Positions 17,211 to 25,912 of a stretch of 64,000 nucleotides of DNA are shown one piece after another. Both the position numbers and the translations under genes were made by a program. The notes below the pieces were generated by a model, which was not told where the DNA came from, did not search any database, and was given only the letters and a program-made list of their open reading frames with translations. The stretch spans positions 1,240,001-1,304,000 of the forward strand of contig NZ_CP009933.1 in NCBI RefSeq assembly GCF_000968375.1. Reading direction: 5' to 3'. The DNA is from Clostridium scatologenes. GTDB taxonomy: Bacteria; Bacillota; Clostridia; Clostridiales; Clostridiaceae. Numbering within the stretch: the first letter of the stretch is position 1; every line of letters starts with the position of its first letter.

Positions 17211-17308
17211 TATAATAAGCATTGTAACTAGTTAAATACAGTAGTAAAATGTACATAAAAATAATGATATTAATATGTTTCAGTTTGTAAGCTAGGAGGT
17301 AGGTTATT

Positions 17309-17833
17309 ATGAATGAAACAATGAAAACTTTATTAAACAGAAGAAGTATACGAAAATATAAATCACAACAAATTAAAGATGAAGAATTGAATGCTGTTTT
17401 AGAAGCAGGTAAATATGCACCAAGTGGAGCAAATCAACAGTCTGCACTTTTTATAGTAGTTCAAAATAAGGATGCCATTAAAAAAATATCAAAAATGAAT
17501 GCAGCTGTTATGGGAAAAGAAAATGTAGATCCATATTATGGTGCTCCTACAGTAATTCTTGTACTTGCAGATAAAAGCAAGGCAACACCTGTTGAAGATG
17601 CAAGCATTGCTTTAGGTAATATGTATAATGCAGCATATTCTCTTGGACTTGGTTCTTGTTGGATACATCGTACAAGAGAAATGTTTGAGAGTGAAGAAGG
17701 AAAAAAATTATTAAAAGTATGGGGTGTTGAAGGTGATTACATAGGTGTAGGCTCATGTATTCTAGGTTATCCAGATTGTGAACTACCTAAAGCTGCTCCG
17801 AGAAAAGAAAATTTTGTTATAATGGTAAAATAG
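17309..17833 (+). CDS. Nitroreductase-family flavoprotein
   Basis: The 174-residue FMN-dependent oxidoreductase is of the short clostridial type. The N-terminal FMN-phosphate motif RRSIRKYKSQQIKDEEL (about residues 11-27), APSGANQQSA, and the later AAYSLGLGSCWIHRTREMF and GVGSCILGYP fit the family. Members reduce nitro groups, quinones or flavins with NAD(P)H. The RBS AGGAGG is 7 nt upstream. The gene lies 98 nt after the LysR gene and 25 nt before the pyruvate-kinase-like gene, so the two enzymes are probably co-transcribed. The natural substrate is unknown. Confidence 0.85.
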   Translation: MNETMKTLLNRRSIRKYKSQQIKDEELNAVLEAGKYAPSGANQQSALFIVVQNKDAIKKISKMNAAVMGKENVDPYYGAPTVILVLADKSKATPVEDASIALGNMYNAAYSLGLGSCWIHRTREMFESEEGKKLLKVWGVEGDYIGVGSCILGYPDCELPKAAPRKENFVIMVK

Positions 17834-17858
17834 AAAGGTTATAAAGAGGTACAAAAAT

Positions 17859-18413
17859 ATGTATTTTAACAATAAAGGTAAAGAAAATACAAGTAATACT
17901 ATTAACTTAGCATTAAAAACTGCAACTGAGAAGGGAATAAAGCATATTGTTGTTGCATCTTCTAAAGGAGGTACAGCAAAACTTTTAAAAAATGATAATG
18001 GAATAAACATTGTAGCTGTAACACATGCGAATGGGTATCCAGAAGCAGGTAAAAATGAAATTACAGTAGATGCTAGAAAAGAACTTGAAGAGCTTGGAAT
18101 AAAGATATTAACAACTACTCATGTATTAAGTGGTGCAGAAAGAGGAATTAGCAGAGCCTTTGGTGGAATTAATCCTGTTGAAATAATTGCTCAAACTTTA
18201 AGAATGTTTGGGCAAGGTACTAAAGTTTGTGTTGAAGTTTCAGTTATGGCCTTGGATGCGGGGTTAATACCTTTTGGAGAACCAATTATTGCAATAGGCG
18301 GTTCAGCATATGGAGCTGACACTGCATTAATTTTAACACCTTCACATGCTAGCAGTATATTTGATGTTAAAATTCATGAGGTGATTTGTAAGCCTTCATA
18401 CTATAATGAATAA
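17859..18413 (+). CDS. Pyruvate kinase alpha/beta (C-terminal)-domain protein
   Basis: The 184-residue protein consists of a single Rossmann-like domain related to the C-terminal allosteric domain of pyruvate kinase (COG1751/PF02887 type). NTINLALKTATEKGIKHIVV (about residues 13-32) and SSKGGTAKLL match the family, and GGSAYGADTALILTP is the conserved distal motif. It has no catalytic barrel, so it cannot be a pyruvate kinase; stand-alone versions are uncharacterised and may bind a nucleotide or phosphorylated ligand. The start has only a modest RBS (AAAGAGGT). It follows the nitroreductase gene by 25 nt and is ended by a strong terminator. Confidence 0.75.
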   Translation: MYFNNKGKENTSNTINLALKTATEKGIKHIVVASSKGGTAKLLKNDNGINIVAVTHANGYPEAGKNEITVDARKELEELGIKILTTTHVLSGAERGISRAFGGINPVEIIAQTLRMFGQGTKVCVEVSVMALDAGLIPFGEPIIAIGGSAYGADTALILTPSHASSIFDVKIHEVICKPSYYNE

Positions 18414-18428
18414 ATAATAATCTATAAT

Positions 18429-18482
18429 AAAGGGAACATCCTTAGATTTGATTTACAGAAATCTAAGGATGTTCCCTTTTAT
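18429..18482. terminator. Strong bidirectional terminator
   Basis: AAGGGAACATCCTTAGATTT pairs perfectly with its complement across a 9-nt loop, with a T-run on the plus side and an A-run giving a T-run on the minus side. It separates convergent genes at 18413 and 18491. Confidence 0.9.
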
Positions 18483-18490
18483 AAAATCAG

Positions 18491-19666
18491 TTATTTACAT
18501 AGGTAGTCAACAGCAATTTGTGCATAGCAAGCAACACCAATTGGAAGTGCATCCTCATCAACGTTAAAATTATTTGAGTGATGTGAATAACAACAATTTT
18601 TTGCTTCATTTCGTCCGCCAAGCAGCATTAGAGTACCTGGTATGTGTTCTAGATATTCTGACATATCTTCAGATCCCATTATTTTTCCACAAGACATTAT
18701 TTTATCTTCACCAAGAAATTTTTCAATAGACTTTTTAGCAAATTTAGTACATTTTTCGTCATTTGTAGTTGTTGCACATATGAAGTTATAATTATATTCA
18801 TAATCACAGCCATATGCTTTACAGGTACTTTTTACTATTTTTTCAACCCATTCAGGAATTTTCTTTCTGGTATATGAGTTGAAAGCTCTATTCATTCCTT
18901 CCATTTTAACAGATCCAGGTGTAACATTAAACCTTTCTCCACCATGAATAGTACCTATATTTATAACTATTGGTGATCTAACATCATTAATTCTGCTTAC
19001 AATAGATTGAATTCCGTTTATTACAGCTGAAGCACATACAATGGCATCAACACCTTGCCAAGGTGATGAACCATGACAGGATTTACCTTTTATCGTAAGA
19101 TCCCATATATCTCCACTTGCCATAAAAGGTCCTTCTTTAAGAACTACCTTTCCAACAGGAATATCAGACCATATATGCATACCAAATATAAAATCAACAT
19201 CAGGATTTTTTAATACTCCACCTTCTACTAGCTTTTTTGCTCCAGCAGCAACTTCTTCAGCTGGTTGGAATATAAATTTAACAGTACCATTAAGTTGTTC
19301 CTTAATTTCAGATAAAAGTTTTGCTGCACCTAAAAGCATAGAAGTATGACAATCGTGACCACAAGCATGCATGAATCCAATATTTTCTGAAGTAAAAGGC
19401 AATCCTGTATCTTCTGTTACGGAGAGTGCATCCATATCAGCTCTAAGAGCAATAACTTTTCCATTACATGCTCCTTTAAGTATTCCAACAACTCCAGTTT
19501 CGCCAATATGTTCTACCTTAATTCCCATTTTTATAAGTTCTTCACTTACAATTTTAGAAGTGCGAAATTCTTTAAAAGATTGTTCTGGATGTTTATGAAA
19601 ATCCCTTCTATATCTAACTACCCAATCCTGTATTTCTTTAGCTTTTTTAAGCATATCAGTATTCAA
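18491..19666 (-). CDS. M20-family metallo-amidohydrolase (hippurate hydrolase-like)
   Basis: The 391-residue enzyme has the M20D pattern: RRDFHKHPEQSFKEFRTS (about residues 20-37), ALRADMDAL, the metal-binding MHACGHDCHTSMLLG (about residues 98-112), QPAEEVAAGA and FGMHIWSDIPVG. A conserved Cys and His residues bind the two metal ions. Such enzymes release the acyl group from N-acyl amino acids, indole-amino acid conjugates or hippurate. The RBS on the minus strand is GGAGGCG. It lies 43 nt downstream of the membrane carrier gene on the same strand, so uptake and hydrolysis of an amidated amino acid is a reasonable guess. It is cytoplasmic. Confidence 0.9.
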   Translation of the reverse strand: MNTDMLKKAKEIQDWVVRYRRDFHKHPEQSFKEFRTSKIVSEELIKMGIKVEHIGETGVVGILKGACNGKVIALRADMDALSVTEDTGLPFTSENIGFMHACGHDCHTSMLLGAAKLLSEIKEQLNGTVKFIFQPAEEVAAGAKKLVEGGVLKNPDVDFIFGMHIWSDIPVGKVVLKEGPFMASGDIWDLTIKGKSCHGSSPWQGVDAIVCASAVINGIQSIVSRINDVRSPIVINIGTIHGGERFNVTPGSVKMEGMNRAFNSYTRKKIPEWVEKIVKSTCKAYGCDYEYNYNFICATTTNDEKCTKFAKKSIEKFLGEDKIMSCGKIMGSEDMSEYLEHIPGTLMLLGGRNEAKNCCYSHHSNNFNVDEDALPIGVACYAQIAVDYLCK

Positions 19667-19709
19667 TATAATACGCCTCCTGTTTTAAATTTTATAATTA
19701 ACACACTAT

Positions 19710-20900
19710 TTATAATAAATTTATAAATATGCTTGCTATAATAACGGATGCTATAGATACTGTTGCAAAACCACCTACAAGCATTCGTGGAAGAAGTATG
19801 TCTACAACGTAAAGTCGTTCATTTTCAGTTTTACTTACTGATTCGCATACTTCATTAGTTATAATATAATCTGCAGGAAAACCAAATAATGATGTAAGAG
19901 CACAAGCAAATCCCATTTCCTTTGAAAAACCAAAAAATTTTCCAACTATCATTGACATTATGAACATACCCAAAATGCCTAAAAATATTAAAACAACTAT
20001 TGGTATCAACATTTTTTCAAGTTGTGCTGGTCCAACGGCTGAAAGTCCGGCAAATACATAGGCTAATAAACCAGATATAAGCCATCCAAAAACTCCAGCT
20101 GTAACAAGAGCGCTTTCTTCAAGAAAACCAATTTCACAAAATATAACACCAAATATTAAACATACAACATATTGATTTATAGCACCATGAGTAAGCCCTG
20201 AAAACCAGTTTGCCAAAATTCCAACAAGTATTACTTTAAAAAGTATCATGCTTGTTGTTTTATAACCTTCGGGAACAGGCGGTATAAGTTTTTTTCTGTG
20301 ACCATTTTTAGTTAGTTGATTACTTTTTTTAAGCTCTATTTCATTAGCACCATTTTTTCTAAAGTCTTCAAGTAACCTAGTACCTTCTCTTTTAAGACAC
20401 CAAGAAGTTAGAGGATATCCAAAAAAACTATGAGTTACAAACATTGCTATTGGCAATGCAGCAAGGGTCATAAGACCTTTTGATTTTAATGCTTCAGACA
20501 TTAAAAGAGCTGCTACTATTCCTCCAGTTAGAGGAGGAGTTGCAGATATAATTATGTTCCAATCAAAGAATATTCTACCTATAGTCATAGTCATAAAAAC
20601 AGTCCCACATATTCCACATACTGCAATTAAAACAGCTTTCCATTGTTCTATAAGCTTTTTTAAACTCATGAGAGTGCCAAGATGTACTAGAAGTAAACTC
20701 ATACATACAGATACAAAATTATCACCAAAAGAAGCTTGAGATACGACATCTTTAGGCACAAAAGTCCAAAAACCTATCATAAATAGTACCGCTGATAAAA
20801 ATACAGAAGGAACATAAGCTTTTGTTTTATTGGAGATTACTTCTCCAATAAGCAAAAATGCCATTACTATGGCGAAACATTCAATTGCACTAAATTTCAT
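19710..20900 (-). CDS. Polytopic membrane carrier, GltS-like topology
   Basis: The 396-residue protein has about ten to eleven hydrophobic segments and a basic cytoplasmic loop in the middle (about residues 195-220, KKSNQLTKNGHRKKL). Motifs such as SLLLVHLGTLMSL, ATPPLTGGIVAALLMSEALK and GFPADYIITNEV recall sodium:glutamate or related secondary carriers, but I do not recognise an exact family. It heads an apparent two-gene unit with the M20 amidohydrolase, whose substrate it may import. The start codon has a weak GGGGTG-type RBS. The unit is divergent from the response-regulator gene at 21036. Confidence 0.55.
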   Translation of the reverse strand: MKFSAIECFAIVMAFLLIGEVISNKTKAYVPSVFLSAVLFMIGFWTFVPKDVVSQASFGDNFVSVCMSLLLVHLGTLMSLKKLIEQWKAVLIAVCGICGTVFMTMTIGRIFFDWNIIISATPPLTGGIVAALLMSEALKSKGLMTLAALPIAMFVTHSFFGYPLTSWCLKREGTRLLEDFRKNGANEIELKKSNQLTKNGHRKKLIPPVPEGYKTTSMILFKVILVGILANWFSGLTHGAINQYVVCLIFGVIFCEIGFLEESALVTAGVFGWLISGLLAYVFAGLSAVGPAQLEKMLIPIVVLIFLGILGMFIMSMIVGKFFGFSKEMGFACALTSLFGFPADYIITNEVCESVSKTENERLYVVDILLPRMLVGGFATVSIASVIIASIFINLL

Positions 20901-21035
20901 ATTTATTCACCCCTATACAAATAAAAAATATAATAACGTATTAATATATAGACTATTAAATAGTAGAAAGTTTTAGAACTGTTTATATTTATGTTATAAT
21001 ATTACATATATTTTGTATAATGTGAGGGCTGAATT

Positions 21036-21728
21036 ATGAATGAAAATATTAATATATTAATAGTAGAAGATGATAATGGTATAAATACTTTACTTGCAAG
21101 ACTGATGGAGAAAAAAGGATATAATGTAGTACAAGCTTATTCTGGTACAGAAGCTATGCTGCATATTCAAACTAAAGATTTTCAACTTGTAATATTGGAT
21201 TTGATGCTTCCTGGAATAACAGGAGAAGAATTGATTAAAAGTATAAGAAAGACTAAGGAAATGCCTGTAATTGTAATTTCGGCTAAAATTGATAAAAAAG
21301 ATAAAATAGAATTGCTTAATTTAGGAGCAGATGATTATATTACAAAGCCTTTTGATATAGAGGAAGTATGTGCTAGAGTTTATTCAAACCTAAGGAGATA
21401 TACGAAATTTAACAATAACAATAGTACAAATGAAAATTTGATTTATAAAGACATAGTTTTAAATAAAGAAACTAAAGAAGTTTCTGTAAATGATAAAAAT
21501 ATAAATCTTACTGCAAGAGAGTTTGAAATACTTGAATTGCTTTTAATGCATCCTAAAAAGGTATTTTCAAAGGCGAATTTATTTGAAAGTGTGTGGGGAG
21601 AAGAATATCTTGGTGATGATAATACGGTAAATGTCCATATGAGCAATTTAAGAAGTAAGTTACAAAAAGCTAATCCAAAAGAAGAGTATATAGAAACCAT
21701 ATGGGGAATGGGATATAAGATTGTATAA
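21036..21728 (+). CDS. OmpR/PhoB-family response regulator
   Basis: The 230-residue DNA-binding regulator has an N-terminal receiver with acidic pocket EDD (11-13), phospho-acceptor Asp55 (VILDLMLPG), Ser/Thr in VISAK and Lys in DYITKPFD. The C-terminal winged-helix effector contains LTAREFEILELLLMHPKKVFS and a typical MGYKIV end. No histidine kinase gene adjoins; the orphan kinase at 30949 is a plausible partner. The erythromycin-esterase gene and the ABC exporter gene just downstream both have an identical triple TTAAG operator overlapping the -35 position, which is what a PhoB/OmpR-type activator would need. -10-like TATAAT boxes occur at 20995 and 21016. Confidence 0.9.
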   Translation: MNENINILIVEDDNGINTLLARLMEKKGYNVVQAYSGTEAMLHIQTKDFQLVILDLMLPGITGEELIKSIRKTKEMPVIVISAKIDKKDKIELLNLGADDYITKPFDIEEVCARVYSNLRRYTKFNNNNSTNENLIYKDIVLNKETKEVSVNDKNINLTAREFEILELLLMHPKKVFSKANLFESVWGEEYLGDDNTVNVHMSNLRSKLQKANPKEEYIETIWGMGYKIV

Positions 21729-21753
21729 ACAATAAATAAACTTAAAGGACAAA

Positions 21754-21808
21754 CTTAAGGTTTTCTTAAGGAGTTCTTTAAGTTTTTTTTAGTTCTAATT
21801 TATAGAAT
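21754..21808 (+). promoter_or_regulatory. Triple TTAAG operator and promoter of the esterase gene
   Basis: CTTAAG (21754), CTTAAG (21765) and TTTAAG (21777) are spaced 11 and 12 nt, followed 20 nt later by a -10 TAGAAT (21803-21808). No good -35 hexamer is present; the operator takes its place. The same block occurs at 23280-23334. Confidence 0.75.
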
Positions 21809-21851
21809 AAGCTTAAGTTATTAAGTTAAGTTTATTATAGGAGGAAAAATT

Positions 21852-23180
21852 ATGAAAATAAAAAGCAAATTAATGAAAGCATTGATATGCATATTTGGAG
21901 TTTTAATTTTAATTGCAACTGGTACTTTAGGCATGAATAAAATTTTAGAATCAAAGCGTGCTGAGGTATTGAAAAATAAAGTAATACCTTTGAAAACAGT
22001 AAAAGCTGAAAGTGGGTTTGAAGATTTAAAACCTCTTGAAAGTGTATTAAAAGATAAAAAAATTGTATCTGTAGGCGAAGCTACACATGGTACAAAAGAA
22101 TTCTTTCAAATGAAACATCGTATGTTAGAATTTTTAGTGACAAAAATGGGATATAGATTGTTTGCTATGGAGGCAGGTTTTGGAGATGCTCAGGTAGTTA
22201 ATGATTATATACTTTATGGAAAAGGAAATGTTAATGATGCTGTTAAAGCTTTAAAATACTGGACATGGAAAACTGAAGAAGTGTCCAGCATGATAGAGTG
22301 GATGAGAAATTATAATAAAGATGATAATAATAAAACAAAAATAAAATTTTATGGCTTTGATATTCAATCTACAAAAATTGAAAAAGAAAAAGTCTTAGAT
22401 TATTTAAAAGTAGTGGATGGCAATTCAATTAATAAATGTGAAAGTGTATTTAACAAATTTAATGATGATAATGTATCTTCACTTGGAAAAGACAAATTAG
22501 GAAGTGTAAAAAACAATATTAAGGAATTATTAAGTGATTTTGATAAAAATAAAGAACAGTACATTTCAAAATCTTCTGATAGTGAATATAAAATGGTTTA
22601 TCAAGATTTAAACAATATATATAAATGCTTGGAAGTAAAGTCGCAAGCTGGAATGAATTATACTAATACTAGAGATAAGTATATGGCTGAAAATGTTAAA
22701 TGGATTTTAGATTATGAAAAACAGTTTGAAAATGATAAAATCATGCTTTGGGCACATAATGGACATGTAACTAAAGAAATGCCAAATTATACTTCTATGG
22801 GGTCACATTTAAAAAAGTTATTTAATAATGACATGTATGTTATAGGAATGGAATTTTATAAAGGAAATTTTAGAGCATATCCTATTAGTAACAGCAAAAG
22901 TGAGTCTATTAAGGAATTTAATATAAAAGCATCTTCAACATTCACTTTTGCCAATAGTCTTCATAGTTTAAACATGCCTTTATATTTTATGGATTTTAAC
23001 TCTGTAATACAAGATAAAGGTATAAAGCAGTGGTTGTCAAACTTAAAGTTAATACATGCTATTGGTGCTGAATATTCAAAATATAATCCTATTGGTTCCT
23101 TTGCGCCTCAAGTTCCTTTAAAATCTTATGATGGAATGATATTTATAGACAATATATCGCAATCTAAGGCAATTAATTAG
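21852..23180 (+). CDS. Erythromycin esterase-family protein (membrane-anchored)
   Basis: The 442-residue protein has an N-terminal hydrophobic anchor (about residues 9-25) and an EreA/EreC-type domain (PF05139). Residues expected in the active site are present: Glu76 and His79 in VGEATHG, His89 in QMKHRM, and a later AHNGHVTKE. Characterised members open the lactone ring of macrolides, but many homologues have other substrates. Export or surface location, suggested by the anchor, is unlike the cytosolic Ere enzymes. It has its own promoter with a TTAAG operator and an AGGAGG RBS. Its position after a response regulator and before two ABC exporters suggests a response to a toxic compound. Macrolide resistance is not proven. 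Confidence 0.8.
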   Translation: MKIKSKLMKALICIFGVLILIATGTLGMNKILESKRAEVLKNKVIPLKTVKAESGFEDLKPLESVLKDKKIVSVGEATHGTKEFFQMKHRMLEFLVTKMGYRLFAMEAGFGDAQVVNDYILYGKGNVNDAVKALKYWTWKTEEVSSMIEWMRNYNKDDNNKTKIKFYGFDIQSTKIEKEKVLDYLKVVDGNSINKCESVFNKFNDDNVSSLGKDKLGSVKNNIKELLSDFDKNKEQYISKSSDSEYKMVYQDLNNIYKCLEVKSQAGMNYTNTRDKYMAENVKWILDYEKQFENDKIMLWAHNGHVTKEMPNYTSMGSHLKKLFNNDMYVIGMEFYKGNFRAYPISNSKSESIKEFNIKASSTFTFANSLHSLNMPLYFMDFNSVIQDKGIKQWLSNLKLIHAIGAEYSKYNPIGSFAPQVPLKSYDGMIFIDNISQSKAIN

Positions 23181-23279
23181 CTAGAAAATAGATTGAAAAG
23201 AAATAGTGAAACTTTTAATAAGGTTTTGCTATCTTTTTTTATGTAAAGAATTGAACTTAAATAGTTTAGACAAAGAAAA

Positions 23280-23334
23280 CTTAAGATTTTCTTAAGGAGT
23301 TCTTTAAGTTTTCTTATATGCTGAATTATACAAT
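23280..23334 (+). promoter_or_regulatory. Triple TTAAG operator and promoter of the ABC exporter operon
   Basis: CTTAAG (23280), CTTAAG (23291) and TTTAAG (23303) stand 20 nt before a -10 TACAAT (23329-23334). Spacing is identical to the copy at 21754, and the spacer sequence between the repeats is nearly the same (GATTTT versus GGTTTT), so both promoters should answer to one regulator. Confidence 0.75.
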
Positions 23335-23419
23335 GATATCAACAGGTTGGTTGAGATAGAGACAAAGTAATTAATAGATAACACATTTGTCTAAATATAG
23401 ATTTTGGAGGAGATTTTTT

Positions 23420-24331
23420 ATGAAGGAAGTTTTGAAAATTAATAATGTAACTAAGGTTTATGGAAAACAAACAGTTCTTGATAATGTTAGTTTGTTACTA
23501 GAAGAAGGAGAAGTTATTGGACTTATAGGACCTAATGGTGCGGGAAAGACCACACTTATGAAAATTATTACTAAGCTAATTAAGAAGTATGATGGAGATG
23601 TTTATATAAATGATGAAAATATAAAAAATAATAAAAGACATGATACAAAACAGATAGGTTGTGTAATAGAAACACCAGGTTTTTATCCAGAATTAACAGG
23701 TTATGAAAACTTATTATTTTTCTCGGAAATATCCGGTCTTAAAGATAAAGGAGAAATTAATGAAATAGTTAAAAGATTAGGTATTGAAAGTTATGTAAAT
23801 AAAAAAGCAAAGAATTATTCTTTAGGAATGAAACAAAGAATTGGAATAGCTCAAGCAGTTTTATCATATCCACCTATATTAATATTAGATGAGCCAACTA
23901 ATGGACTAGATCCTGCTATAGTACCAAAGCTTAGAGAATTTATAAAATATATAGCAAAGGAAAAGCATAGGGCAGTGCTTATATCCAGTCATATTCTTTC
24001 TGAAATAGAGCTAATGTGTGACAAGGTTGCATTTATACAGCAGGGAAAAATAATTAAGGTTGAAAGCTTAAAGAAAAGTGAAAAAGATACTGCACTTGTT
24101 GCTTTTGTAACAAGTAAATTAGAAGAATTAAAGAAATTTTTTAATGATAAAAATTTGGAATATAAAGTATTAAGTGAAGATAAAATTGAAGCTCAGTTAA
24201 AGCTTAAGGAACTAGAAAATTTAGTTTCAAGTATAGGCAAAGAAAACATACCGCTTAGAGGTGTATATGAGATAAAAGAAAGCTTAGAAGAAAAATACTT
24301 AAAAACTATGGGGGTAGAGAAAAATGCATAA
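23420..24331 (+). CDS. ABC exporter ATP-binding protein (BcrA/lantibiotic type)
   Basis: The 303-residue ATPase has Walker A GPNGAGKTT, the short-type signature YSLGMKQRIGIA, Walker B LILDEPTNGLDP and the H-loop SSHILSEIE. The C-terminal ~90 residues are the extension typical of BcrA/CcmA-like exporter ATPases. I chose ATG 23420 because GGAGGAG lies just upstream; an in-frame TTG at 23387 has no RBS. The 3' end overlaps the permease gene by 8 nt. Transcription likely begins at the TTAAG-controlled promoter at 23280. The set probably exports or expels a peptide antibiotic or another membrane-active compound. Confidence 0.9.
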   Translation: MKEVLKINNVTKVYGKQTVLDNVSLLLEEGEVIGLIGPNGAGKTTLMKIITKLIKKYDGDVYINDENIKNNKRHDTKQIGCVIETPGFYPELTGYENLLFFSEISGLKDKGEINEIVKRLGIESYVNKKAKNYSLGMKQRIGIAQAVLSYPPILILDEPTNGLDPAIVPKLREFIKYIAKEKHRAVLISSHILSEIELMCDKVAFIQQGKIIKVESLKKSEKDTALVAFVTSKLEELKKFFNDKNLEYKVLSEDKIEAQLKLKELENLVSSIGKENIPLRGVYEIKESLEEKYLKTMGVEKNA

Positions 24332-25064
24332 GTTATTGAAAATGTCCTGGCTTAATGTTAAAAATACAGCATATTCAAAAGAGTTTTTGTTAGGAATAAT
24401 TGCAGCTTTTGCTTATTCCATGTTATGGATTTGTTTTGTACAGCCACCATTATATGGACTTGAGGGTTATGGTTTTGAATTTGGACGTTTTTTATATGTA
24501 ATGATATTGTATGCAGCAGTTTCAATTTTAAGAAATGATATAAAATCTAATTGCATTAAAACTGTTTTTACAGGGGTTTTTAGTAGAACGGAAATAATGA
24601 TTTCAAAATCAATAGGTTTAATTATATGGGGAATTATTTTCTCTATAATAGTTGAAGTGAATAATATATTAGCATCGATTATTTTGTATAAGAAGATAGG
24701 AATCAATGGCTTTTTAGCATTTAATCATCTACAACTATTTATCACTTACATTGTTATAGCATTTTCTATGGGAGCTCTTATGCTTTTAATAATTTCTATA
24801 ATATTTAATGAAAGCAAATTCATTTTATTTTTTATAGTAATACTTAGTTTGGTAAACTTTTATAGTTCATTCATTTCAGTTGCAATTGGAAATCATCCAG
24901 AACTAATAAATAAATTTTCTACTTATATGAAAACACCATTTTATAATACAATAGCATTAATGCAAGGATATTTTACTATGCAATCAGTACTAATAAATGT
25001 AATTTGGGCAGTGATATTTTGTGCGCTGGCTACACTTATTATTAACAAAAGAGAAATTAATTAA
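24324..25064 (+). CDS. ABC-2 type exporter permease
   Basis: The 246-residue integral membrane protein has about six hydrophobic segments, with KEFLLGIIAAFAYSML near the start and a cytoplasmic FTGVFSRTEIMISKSIG loop that recurs, as FTGIFSRIEIMFSKLSS, in the next permease. It overlaps the ATPase gene by 8 nt and precedes the second permease, so the exporter is probably one ATPase type with two related permeases. There is no extracellular bacitracin-sensing domain of the BceB type, so this is a BcrB-like rather than BceAB-like system. Confidence 0.75.
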   Translation: MHKLLKMSWLNVKNTAYSKEFLLGIIAAFAYSMLWICFVQPPLYGLEGYGFEFGRFLYVMILYAAVSILRNDIKSNCIKTVFTGVFSRTEIMISKSIGLIIWGIIFSIIVEVNNILASIILYKKIGINGFLAFNHLQLFITYIVIAFSMGALMLLIISIIFNESKFILFFIVILSLVNFYSSFISVAIGNHPELINKFSTYMKTPFYNTIALMQGYFTMQSVLINVIWAVIFCALATLIINKREIN

Positions 25065-25082
25065 TAGGAGAAGGTGATTATT

Positions 25083-25769
25083 TTGGAACGAGTTTTAAAG
25101 ATTATTACATTAGATATAAGGAAAAAAGGTTTTTTTAAGAATTTAATGATTTCTTTATTTGTTGTAGCTTGTATTTTGTTTTTAATTTGTACAAAAGGTG
25201 AAGTGTCAATAATACCTAAAATAATGTTGCAGATAATATCGTATATACTTTTAGTTGTTTTTAGTTTTTCATTAACACAGGAATTTTCGAATAAAACAGA
25301 TAAGATGATATTTACAGGTATATTCAGTAGAATAGAAATAATGTTTTCTAAATTGAGCAGCTTTATAATTGCAGCTATGGTATGCTTTATATTTTATGAA
25401 ATTTTATCAATTGTTTGCAATACTTTCAATTCAAAAATGCTGCTTAATAATTTATATTCATTTATTGTCTTTGCATTTACTTTAGGTACTTTTGAATTGT
25501 TAATTTCGGTTTTTACTTCTAATTTTTTACTTGCTGGAATTATCGGTTATGTGTTGTATTTTGATTTGATATTAGCACTTTTAAACCAAGCTTTAGGATC
25601 AGGTAGAAGTGAAGCTGTAAAGCAGGTTATAAGAAGTTTACCTTTTTATATAGCTAATACTGGATTTTACAGTGGAGGATATACTGTAAATCAATCTATT
25701 ATTATGATATGCTGTGGAGTATTATTTTTAATATCAGCCTGTGCTGTAATTTATAGAAAGGACATATAG
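25083..25769 (+). CDS. Second ABC-2 type exporter permease
   Basis: A 228-residue membrane protein with about six segments that shares the FTGIFSRIEIMFSK loop with the preceding permease, showing that the two are paralogues. The start is uncertain: TTG 25083 has AAGGTGA at a good distance, whereas GTG 25074 lies only 3 nt after AGGAG. The gene is 9-18 nt after the first permease and is the last of this exporter operon. Confidence 0.7.
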   Translation: MERVLKIITLDIRKKGFFKNLMISLFVVACILFLICTKGEVSIIPKIMLQIISYILLVVFSFSLTQEFSNKTDKMIFTGIFSRIEIMFSKLSSFIIAAMVCFIFYEILSIVCNTFNSKMLLNNLYSFIVFAFTLGTFELLISVFTSNFLLAGIIGYVLYFDLILALLNQALGSGRSEAVKQVIRSLPFYIANTGFYSGGYTVNQSIIMICCGVLFLISACAVIYRKDI

Positions 25770-25912
25770 ATGTTGGCAGATTATAAATTAAAAAATATTC
25801 ATTGAGTAATAACAAACAAGTGGTATAATTTTTATGTTGATTATGTAAAGGGTAGATTGTCAATAACGTGTTTGTTTATAAAACTAGAAAATTTATGGAG
25901 GAATATTATAGC

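Noticed and set aside
21852..23180. Calling the Ere homologue a macrolide resistance gene (ereA)
   Set aside because: Only the family is supported; the N-terminal membrane anchor is unlike known Ere enzymes and substrate cannot be told.
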